From Thermoplasmata archaeon (GTDB lineage Archaea; Thermoplasmatota; Thermoplasmata; RBG-16-68-12), in assembly GCA_013329855.1 (NCBI GenBank), contig DUJI01000174.1:1-5026 (forward strand): a stretch of DNA of 5,026 bases, written 5' to 3'. The notes below the pieces were generated by a model, which saw only the letters and a program-made list of their open reading frames with translations, was not told where the DNA came from and made no database searches. The translations under genes and the position numbers were made by a program. Positions 1 to 4,698 of the stretch are shown here, one piece after another. Numbering within the stretch: the first letter of the stretch is position 1; every line of letters starts with the position of its first letter.

Positions 1-89
1 TCGGGGTCCGTCCGGAAGTAGTAGTCCTTCTCCTTGCGCGCGAGCTCGAGGTCGCGGACGTAGTCGGCGGGCGAGGGGTCGCGGGCCAT
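1..89 (-). CDS. Probable DUF1684 family protein, N-terminal fragment
   Basis: Only the first 29 complete codons are present; the gene continues past the left edge. The start is ATG at 89-87. It is the only usable start in the frame, because the stop of the upstream gene (131-129) is in the same frame and no ATG, GTG or TTG lies between. A weak AGGT ribosome-binding element sits 4 bases ahead of it. The visible protein begins MARDPSPADYV and then has a charged helix with ELARKEKDYYFRTDP. A helix of the type R/K-x-x-KD-x-[FY]-F-R followed by a DP/HP turn is typical of the start of DUF1684 proteins, whose function is unknown. The identification rests on this short motif and is tentative. It follows the small helical gene after 39 bases on the same strand, so it is probably co-transcribed. 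Confidence 0.5.
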   Translation of the reverse strand, partial: MARDPSPADYVRDLELARKEKDYYFRTDP

Positions 90-128
90 CGGGACCTGGA
101 CGCCGCCCCGACAGGATAAGGCTGCGCC

Positions 129-473
129 TCATAGAGAGTAGAGGTCCGTCTTCGCCTTCGCGAGCATCTCCTTCTCCGGGGCGCCCAGATGGGAGGCGGG
201 CACCTTGGCGTCCACCAGCTCGACGATGCTCGTGGCCGCGGCGATCTTCTGGGCCTGGGCCGCCTTCTTGATCAGGTCCGCCGCCAGGCGCGCTTTGAGC
301 TTGGAGAGGCCCGCATCCTCGGGCGCGATGCCGAACATCTCCTCGAGCAGCTTGAGGGAGTCCTCGAAGCGGCCTTGCTTCGCGAGGGACCGGACCGCGC
401 GTTCCAGCATGGTGAAACGGTGCACCGTGCCGGCGTCGAGGGGCATCGGGCCCGCAAGGGGGCCATGGCCCAT
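129..473 (-). CDS. Small helical protein of unknown function, TPR-like
   Basis: A 114-residue protein is read from ATG at 473-471 to TGA at 131-129. This start is preferred because GGAAGG (482-477) lies just upstream and it leaves only 14 bases after the fusion gene's stop. The frame stays open up to 527, but starts there would overlap the fusion gene. ATG at 446 is a shorter alternative with no ribosome-binding site. After a Gly/Pro-rich N-terminus the protein looks all-helical. One segment, AKQGRFEDSLKLLEEMFGIAP (about residues 31-51), resembles a single TPR or helical hairpin. It is followed by an Ala/Lys-rich amphipathic helix and a C-terminal Lys/Glu-rich helix ending in LYSL. There is no signal peptide, membrane segment, Cys or other metal-site motif. 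I do not recognise the family. Being last behind the E1-like fusion suggests a soluble accessory protein, but no function can be assigned. Confidence 0.65.
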   Translation of the reverse strand: MGHGPLAGPMPLDAGTVHRFTMLERAVRSLAKQGRFEDSLKLLEEMFGIAPEDAGLSKLKARLAADLIKKAAQAQKIAAATSIVELVDAKVPASHLGAPEKEMLAKAKTDLYSL

Positions 474-487
474 ATGCCTTCCGCGCC

Positions 488-1945
488 TCAGTACCGGGGC
501 ATCTCGGGGTCGACGCGGTCTGCCCACTCGTCGATGCCGCCCGCGAGGTTCTTCACCTTGCGGAACCCGAGCTCTCGGAGGAAGTTCGTGATCCGCGCGG
601 AGCGCATGCCCGTCTTGCAGTACACGACGATCTCGTCTGCCGTGCTCAGTTCGCTCACGCGGCCGGGGACCTGGGCCACAGGCATGAGGACGGAGCCGTC
701 CAGGTGGTTGATCTGGTACTCCAGAGGCTCGCGGACGTCAAGCAGGACGACGTTTCCGCCGTTGTCGAGCTTCGCCTTGAGCTCGTCCGGCGTAATCTGG
801 AACTCCTCGCTCACCTGCTCGCTTGGCGCGTTCAGTCCGCAGAACTCCTCGTAGTCGATGAGCTCCTTGATCGTGGGGTGGGTCCCGCAGATGGGGCAGT
901 TCGGGTTCTTCCGGAGCTTGAGCTCGCGGAACTTCATCCGGAGCGCGTCGAACACGAGGAGGCGGCCGACCAGCGTGTCCCCCTTCCCCAGGAGGACCTT
1001 GATCGCCTCGATGGCCTGGATGGAGCCCACGATCCCGGGCAGCACGCCGAGGACGCCGCCCTCCGCGCACGACGGCACGAGGCCGGGCGGCGGCGGCTCC
1101 GCGTAGAGGCAGCGGTAGCACGGACCCTTGGCCGCCCAGAAGACGCTCGCCTGGCCCTCGAAGCGGAAGATGGATCCGTACACGTTGGGCTTCCCCAGGA
1201 GGACGGCCGCGTCGTTCACGAGGTACCGCGTCGGGAAGTTGTCCGTCCCGTCGATGACCACGTCGTAGTCCTTCAGGATCCCGAGCGCGTTCTCCGACGT
1301 CAGGCGCTCCTCGTACGTCTGCACGTCCACGTTCGGGTTGATCGCCTGGACGCGCTCCTTGGCGACCTCGAGCTTCTTGCGGCCGACGTCCTTCGTGCCG
1401 TACATGACCTGGCGCTGGAGGTTCGTCACGTCGATCGTGTCGAAGTCCACGATGCCGATGCGGCCCACGCCCGCGGCGCCCAGGTACTGGAGGAGCGGGT
1501 TCCCGAGGCCGCCCGCGCCGACGACCAGGGCGGAGGACTGCTTGAGCCTGAGCTGGCCCGCCATGCCCACGTCGGGCAGGATGAGGTGCCGCGAGTAGCG
1601 TTTGATCTCCGCGGGCGTCAGCACATCCTTGCGCCGCGAGCCCATGGCCTCCATCACGGACGAGGAGCCGCCTGCGATGCTGGGGACGATGGAGATCGTA
1701 TCGCCGTCCTTGAGGGTCATCGCCTCCTTCTGCAGGTAGCGGATGTCCTCCTCGTTCACGTAGACGTTCACGAAGTTGCGGAGGTGGCCCTCGTCGTTGT
1801 ACAGATGGCGGCGCAGGGCGTCGTACTGGCTCACGAGCGCGCCGAGCGCCTCGCGCACGTCCTTGGCCTGCACCTCGATCGCATCGCGGTTCGCCGCGTA
1901 CTGCCGCAGCGGGGTGGGGATGAGGATCTTGATCGTCGCGCCCAT
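488..1945 (-). CDS. Fused CysO/MoaD-like sulfur carrier, MoeB/ThiF-type E1 and rhodanese
   Basis: This is a 485-residue cytosolic sulfur-activation enzyme with three domains. Residues 1-93 form a beta-grasp sulfur carrier. The stretch FVNVYVNEEDIRY (58-70), then DGDTISIVP and a terminal AGG, matches mycobacterial CysO more closely than typical MoaD or ThiS. Residues about 109-360 form the E1-like domain: nucleotide loop GAGGLGNP (143-150), acidic D167/D169, N175 and R178 of NLQRQ, K190, DGTDN (232-236), candidate sulfur-handling C293 in PSCAEGGVLG, and a zinc site of C276/C279 (CYRC) with C350/C353 (CPIC). Residues about 383-485 form a rhodanese with DVRE (403-406) and a full active loop CKTGMR (443-448), C443 being the likely persulfide residue. 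The E1-rhodanese part corresponds to MoeZ or Uba4/MOCS3. The start ATG has AGGAG (1958-1954) 8 bases upstream. By context the likely role is cysteine synthesis with CysM and the JAMM peptidase. Molybdopterin synthesis or tRNA thiolation are alternatives. The Gly-Gly is internal (92-93), which is unusual for a carrier that must be adenylated at its C-terminus. Confidence 0.95.
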   Translation of the reverse strand: MGATIKILIPTPLRQYAANRDAIEVQAKDVREALGALVSQYDALRRHLYNDEGHLRNFVNVYVNEEDIRYLQKEAMTLKDGDTISIVPSIAGGSSSVMEAMGSRRKDVLTPAEIKRYSRHLILPDVGMAGQLRLKQSSALVVGAGGLGNPLLQYLGAAGVGRIGIVDFDTIDVTNLQRQVMYGTKDVGRKKLEVAKERVQAINPNVDVQTYEERLTSENALGILKDYDVVIDGTDNFPTRYLVNDAAVLLGKPNVYGSIFRFEGQASVFWAAKGPCYRCLYAEPPPPGLVPSCAEGGVLGVLPGIVGSIQAIEAIKVLLGKGDTLVGRLLVFDALRMKFRELKLRKNPNCPICGTHPTIKELIDYEEFCGLNAPSEQVSEEFQITPDELKAKLDNGGNVVLLDVREPLEYQINHLDGSVLMPVAQVPGRVSELSTADEIVVYCKTGMRSARITNFLRELGFRKVKNLAGGIDEWADRVDPEMPRY

Positions 1946-1953
1946 GGAGGTGT

Positions 1954-1958
1954 CTCCT
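1954..1958 (-). promoter_or_regulatory. Ribosome-binding site of the fusion gene, in a small inverted repeat
   Basis: On the minus strand AGGAG ends 8 bases before the ATG of the carrier-E1-rhodanese gene, a good Shine-Dalgarno position. The following bases form GGAG-ACAC-CTCC (1957-1946), a perfect 4-bp inverted repeat with a 4-base loop directly abutting the start codon. In RNA this could partly hide the binding site. The stem is short, so its effect is uncertain. Confidence 0.6.
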
Positions 1959-2012
1959 ACCCCGCTGTTCTACTTAGGGTTTCTGCCGGCGCCCGCATGG
2001 AGGATGCTTGGG

Positions 2013-2018
2013 TATAAG
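2013..2018 (-). promoter_or_regulatory. Candidate TATA box for the carrier-E1-rhodanese operon
   Basis: CTTATA on the minus strand stands out as AT-rich in a GC-rich divergent intergenic region. If used as an archaeal TATA box it would start transcription near 1990, giving a leader of about 45 bases that includes the Shine-Dalgarno sequence. On the plus strand the same bases read TATAAG, so the site could in principle serve the divergent membrane-protein gene instead. A weaker CTAAGTA (1977-1971) is a second candidate nearer the gene. Confidence 0.35.
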
Positions 2019-2088
2019 CCCCTTGCCCCCACGCGACTGTCCAATCGGAATAGGCATCGGGGCAGAGCCTCGGCTCCGGGCAAAACCG

Positions 2089-2093
2089 TTATA
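2089..2093 (+). promoter_or_regulatory. Candidate TATA box of the DUF998 gene
   Basis: TTATA in the context CCGTTATACG is centred about 27 bases before the ATG at 2118. That is the usual distance from an archaeal TATA box to the transcription start, so the mRNA might begin at or near the ATG and be leaderless. A GGAGG at 2102-2106 argues for a leadered start instead; the two readings are incompatible. Confidence 0.35.
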
Positions 2094-2117
2094 CGCGACT
2101 GGGAGGCTCCGGTGTTC

Positions 2118-2729
2118 ATGCGGTACGACGACCGGACGCTCGCGGGCGTCCTGTTCTTCTTCGGCTCCGTGGAGTTCCTCCTGGCCATGCTGGTCTCCGA
2201 GGGCAGCCTGCCTACGTACGTCGTCTCCTCCCAGCCCATCAGCGACCTCGGCGTGGGGCCCACCGCGGCCCTCTTCAACACGTCCATCGTCCTCCTCGGG
2301 CTGCTGACCCTCGCGGGCGCGTACTTCTACCACCGGACGCACAAGACGCTCTGGATCACCGTGCCGTTCCTTCTGGCGGGCATCGGGCCTATCGGCGTCG
2401 GCTTGTTCCCGGAGAACCTGCCCGAGAACATCCGGTTCCTCCACGGCCTCTTCGCCCTCATCTCGTTCCTCTTCGGGGGCCTCGTAGCCATCCTGATTGC
2501 CACGCGCGTGCGCCCTCCCTTCCGCTACATCTCCCTCCTCCTCGGCGTCCTCGGGCTCGTGGCCCTGGCCCTCTTCCTCGCGGGCCAGGACGCGGGCATC
2601 GGGTACGGCGGCATGGAGCGGATGATCGCCTACCCGGTCCTCTTCTGGGAGGTCGGGTTCGGCGGCTACCTCATGTCCTCCCCCGAGGGCGAGCCCGTCC
2701 CCGGAGCGCGGAAGGACACGGGCGCCTGA
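2118..2729 (+). CDS. DUF998 family six-helix membrane protein
   Basis: A 203-residue integral membrane protein with six predicted helices, at about residues 8-26, 50-70, 78-96, 107-128, 136-155 and 168-186. Family-like signatures are ISDLGVGPTAALFNTSI (41-57) after the first helix, GIGPIGVGLFPE (88-99) ending helix three, and GGMERMIAYPVLFW (164-177) leading into the last helix. These match the DUF998 family, common in archaea and actinobacteria, whose function is not established. The C-terminal tail is short, polar and probably cytoplasmic. The start is uncertain by two codons: GTG at 2112 sits 5 bases after GGAGG (2102-2106), a better spacing than the 11 bases to ATG 2118, but a TTATA box 27 bases before the ATG favours a leaderless ATG start. 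The gene diverges from the sulfur-carrier fusion, and nothing ties its role to sulfur transfer. Confidence 0.88.
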   Translation: MRYDDRTLAGVLFFFGSVEFLLAMLVSEGSLPTYVVSSQPISDLGVGPTAALFNTSIVLLGLLTLAGAYFYHRTHKTLWITVPFLLAGIGPIGVGLFPENLPENIRFLHGLFALISFLFGGLVAILIATRVRPPFRYISLLLGVLGLVALALFLAGQDAGIGYGGMERMIAYPVLFWEVGFGGYLMSSPEGEPVPGARKDTGA

Positions 2730-2772
2730 GCGCGGACAGGTTTGTCTTCCGGACCGGGCTGGATGATCGAGC

Positions 2773-2813
2773 GCCGGGACCGCGGCCGCGCGTTCCCGAT
2801 GGTGGAACCCGGC
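2773..2813. repeat. Nested inverted repeats in the 184-base intergenic stretch
   Basis: GCCGGG (2773-2778) pairs with CCCGGC (2808-2813), and within that span GTTCC (2792-2796) pairs with GGAAC (2804-2808) around a 7-base loop. The two pairings share base 2808, so they cannot both form completely. GCGGCCGC (2782-2789) is itself a palindrome. The element lies about 45-85 bases after the DUF998 stop and upstream of the next gene's TATA-like box, so transcript-end structure of the DUF998 mRNA is the likeliest role. There is no T-tract. In sequence this GC-rich, such repeats may arise by chance. Confidence 0.25.
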
Positions 2814-2874
2814 TGACGGGCTCCCACCGCCCTCCAATCTGCTCCCTGGGAAAGAAGCGCAGGCGGGCAACCCG

Positions 2875-2880
2875 TAAATA
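2875..2880 (+). promoter_or_regulatory. Candidate TATA box for the 136-residue protein gene
   Basis: TAAATA is the most AT-rich hexamer in this intergenic stretch. It is centred about 36 bases before the ATG at 2914, which predicts a transcription start near 2903 and a leader of roughly 10 bases. GGGGA (2902-2906) is the nearest purine-rich element but is a weak Shine-Dalgarno match. The call rests on position and composition only. Confidence 0.35.
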
Positions 2881-2913
2881 GGGCCGGGGGGTGATGAGGA
2901 CGGGGAAGCAACC

Positions 2914-3324
2914 ATGACGAGCGAGAAAGTCCTGCGCTTTCAGGGCAAGAACGCAGACCTAGCCAAGCTGTCCCACCAGCTCGTGGACCAGCTCAAAGCC
3001 GACGGCTACAAGACCCAGACGACCACCGCGCCCCTGGGGACAATCATCCAGGCACAGAAGGCGGGTATCCTGCGGGACTTCATCACCGCGGACCGCTGCT
3101 TCACGATCATGGTCGCGGGCCAGCCCAACGACTTCACAATCCGCGTGGGAATCGGGAAGTGGCTTCGCGACATCGGCATCGCAGTGGTCGAGACCCTCCT
3201 CCTGACCGAGCTCTTCCTCGTCGTCGACGTCCCGGAGATGCTCTGGACCCGCCACGTGGAGAAGGGCGTCATCGCGGAGATCAACCAACTCGTCGCCTCG
3301 CCCGCGCTCGCGACGGCCCACTAG
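2914..3324 (+). CDS. Conserved-looking hypothetical protein, 136 residues
   Basis: The protein appears to be a small alpha/beta domain. An N-terminal beta strand (KVLRFQGK) is followed by an amphipathic helix (DLAKLSHQLVDQLKADGY, 15-32), a strand pair with the segment IIQAQKAGILRDFI (44-57), two strands (FTIMVAG; FTIRVGIGKWLRD, 74-86), then a hydrophobic helix (about 87-104) and a C-terminal helix. The order 'helix, AQK-x-G-x-LR, basic GIGKW' recalls a domain seen in some prokaryotic proteins that carry a zinc ribbon further on, but this protein has no Cys pair and only one Cys. I cannot name the family with confidence. The hydrophobic stretch could be a membrane-associated or buried helix. 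It has its own TATA-like box upstream and its TAG stop overlaps the stop of the convergent JAMM gene. No function is assigned. Confidence 0.75.
   Translation: MTSEKVLRFQGKNADLAKLSHQLVDQLKADGYKTQTTTAPLGTIIQAQKAGILRDFITADRCFTIMVAGQPNDFTIRVGIGKWLRDIGIAVVETLLLTELFLVVDVPEMLWTRHVEKGVIAEINQLVASPALATAH
3321..3324. other. Shared stop-codon palindrome of two convergent genes
   Basis: CTAG gives TAG on the plus strand (3322-3324) for the 136-residue protein and TAG on the minus strand (3323-3321) for the JAMM peptidase. The coding regions overlap by three bases and leave no room for a terminator between them, so each transcript must run into the opposite gene. Confidence 0.9.
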
Positions 3325-3740
3325 GCGATTTCGAGGGGCACGGGTTGGAACGACGCGCTCGTGCCTTCCAGGCTCCAGGCCCGCAGATCCTTCGGCACGC
3401 GGTCCACGATGCTCAGGATGAGGTAGGAGTACCAGGGCCACGCGTGGGAGCGGTCGAACTCGGACGGTTCCGCGGGATGGTTCGGATGGCTGTGGTAGAA
3501 CCCGAGGATCTCGCGGCCTGTGCCCACCAGTTCCTTCTCCACCGCGAGGTGCTCCCGCGGATCGATTACGTACCGCCGCTCACGGTTCGTTTCCACCACG
3601 TTCGTCGCGCGCCGCAGCGCGGCCACCTTCCGCGGCTCCGTGGCGGTCCCGAGGAGGAAGCCGCAGCATTCCTCGGGGAACGTCTCGCGCGCGTGGGCCT
3701 CGATGGCCCGCACCTGGTCGCGGCTGAGGATGACCGTCAG
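3321..3740 (-). CDS. JAMM/MPN+ zinc metallopeptidase, Mec-like, probable CTG start
   Basis: A 139-residue stand-alone JAMM domain. Mec-like members hydrolyse the bond after a Gly-Gly carrier, releasing cysteine from the carrier-cysteine adduct. The motif is complete: Glu 24 in PEECCGFLLG (22-31), and HSHPNHPAEPSEFD (83-96) giving zinc ligands H83, H85 and D96 with S93, the exact H-x-H-x7-S-x2-D pattern. AWPWYSYLILSI (100-111) is typical of the bacterial/archaeal group. No ATG or TTG start exists near the expected N-terminus. CTG at 3740-3738 overlaps the cysteine synthase stop as CTGA, has GGAGG (3749-3745) 4 bases before it, and gives MTVILSRDQV, the length and pattern expected of the family. 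GTG at 3713 is the alternative but would remove the first beta strand. It is coupled to CysM, which supports a role in cysteine formation. It may also process the internal Gly-Gly of the carrier-E1 fusion. Confidence 0.93.
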   Translation of the reverse strand: MTVILSRDQVRAIEAHARETFPEECCGFLLGTATEPRKVAALRRATNVVETNRERRYVIDPREHLAVEKELVGTGREILGFYHSHPNHPAEPSEFDRSHAWPWYSYLILSIVDRVPKDLRAWSLEGTSASFQPVPLEIA

Positions 3741-4666
3741 ATCGCCTCCTCCCAGTAGCGGTCCCCGAGGTACTTGTCTCCCGCGTCCGGGAAGACCACG
3801 ACCACGACACCCTCCTGGATGCGCTCCGCGAGCCGCAGTGCCGCGTCGAGCGCCGCGCCGCTGGAGGTGCCCACGAGGTAGCCTTCGTCGCGGGCGAGGC
3901 GGCGGGCCGCGGCCTGCGCGTCCTCCGTGGCCACGGTCATCGTCTGGTCGGGAAGGGAGGCGTCCCAGATCCCGGGGACCTTCGCCGTCTCCAGGTGCTT
4001 CACACCCTCGATGCCGTGGAACGGGCTGTCCGGCTGGACGGCGACGAGCCGGATGTCCGGGTTCTTCTGCCTCAGGTAGCGGCCCACGCCGACGAACGTG
4101 CCCGTGGTGCCGAGGCAGGCGACGAAGTGGGTGATCCGCCCCCGGGTCTGGTCGTAAATCTCCGGCCCCGTGGTCTCGAAGTGCGCGCGCCAGTTCGCCT
4201 CGTTGTTGTACTGGTCGAAGTACCAGTACCGGTCCGGCGCGGACTCCGCCATGGCGCGCGCGACCCGCTGCGCGCCGTCCGTGCCCTCCGTGGCGGGCGT
4301 GAAGACGAGGTCGGCGCCGAACGCCCGGAGGATCCTCCGCCGCTCCACGCTGATGTTCTTCGGCACGCACAGGGTGACGCGGTACCCCTCCGCGGCCCCG
4401 AGCATGGACAGGGCGATCCCCGTGCTCCCCGACGTCGCGTCGAGGAGGGTCCACTTGGGCGTGAGGCCGCGCTTCTCCGCGTCGCGGAGCATGTAGAGGG
4501 CCGCCCGGTCCTTGACGCTGCCGCCCGGGTTGCCCCACTCCGCCTTGGCGAAGAGCTCGACGCCCGGGATGACGTCCTTCCAGATCCGGTCGAGCCGAAG
4601 GAGCGGCGTGCCGCCGATCAGGTCGGCCACGTTGGACGCCTTGGGCTCGGCGGGGTCGGGGACCAT
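3737..4666 (-). CDS. cysM: PLP-dependent cysteine synthase, CysM type
   Basis: A 309-residue fold-type II PLP enzyme of the cysteine synthase/CBS family, cytosolic. The PLP lysine is K52 in NPGGSVKDR (46-54). The substrate loop is TSGSTG (78-83), the PLP-phosphate loop is GTTGT (186-190), and TSSGA (267-271) supplies the pyridine-contacting Ser. The Gln-Tyr loop FDQYNNEAN (150-158) and ISVERRRIL (105-113) resemble M. tuberculosis CysM, which takes a thiocarboxylated carrier as sulfur donor rather than free sulfide. With a JAMM peptidase coupled downstream, a carrier-dependent route is likely. Which activated serine is used is open: the region QPDSPFHGIEG (211-221) has Asp where mycobacterial CysM has the Arg linked to O-phosphoserine binding. 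Position 81 is Ser where Asn is the rule. It lies 27 bases after the scaffold gene with no clear Shine-Dalgarno sequence, and its TGA stop is overlapped by the next gene. Confidence 0.93.
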   Translation of the reverse strand: MVPDPAEPKASNVADLIGGTPLLRLDRIWKDVIPGVELFAKAEWGNPGGSVKDRAALYMLRDAEKRGLTPKWTLLDATSGSTGIALSMLGAAEGYRVTLCVPKNISVERRRILRAFGADLVFTPATEGTDGAQRVARAMAESAPDRYWYFDQYNNEANWRAHFETTGPEIYDQTRGRITHFVACLGTTGTFVGVGRYLRQKNPDIRLVAVQPDSPFHGIEGVKHLETAKVPGIWDASLPDQTMTVATEDAQAAARRLARDEGYLVGTSSGAALDAALRLAERIQEGVVVVVFPDAGDKYLGDRYWEEAI

Positions 4667-4691
4667 GCTGTGCGAAGGGCAACCGGCCGAG

Positions 4692-4698
4692 GCTTAAT
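4692..4698 (-). promoter_or_regulatory. Possible weak TATA-like element before cysM
   Basis: ATTAAGC on the minus strand, overlapping the scaffold gene's stop codon, is centred about 29 bases before the cysM ATG. Together with the missing Shine-Dalgarno sequence this is compatible with a secondary, leaderless cysM transcript. The element is short and lies in a gap of only 27 bases, so read-through from the scaffold gene remains the simpler view. Confidence 0.2.

Noticed and set aside
474..527. Longer version of the small helical protein starting near 527
   Set aside because: It would overlap the rhodanese coding end and adds an Arg/Pro-rich shadow-like extension; ATG 473 has a purine-rich element and follows the stop by 14 bases.
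1643..1654. Start of a separate E1-rhodanese gene at M98 or M101
   Set aside because: The frame is continuous with the carrier domain, the main start has a good ribosome-binding site, and the internal sites have badly spaced ones. It is kept only as an evolutionary clue.
704..2017. Long plus-strand open frame of 437 codons opposite the carrier-E1-rhodanese gene
   Set aside because: Its translation is rich in Arg, Val, Leu, Asp and His with no domain pattern. It is the antisense shadow of a clearly real, motif-complete gene in high-GC DNA.
2786..2813. tRNA-like arm: a 5-bp stem with a 7-base loop (GTTCC/GGAAC)
   Set aside because: The loop lacks the TTCRANY pattern and no acceptor, D or anticodon arms could be placed around it on either strand.
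1974..2915. Minus-strand open frame of 313 codons opposite the DUF998 gene
   Set aside because: It is Glu/Arg/Gly/Asp-rich shadow sequence opposite a membrane protein with clear DUF998 motifs, and it crosses the promoter region.
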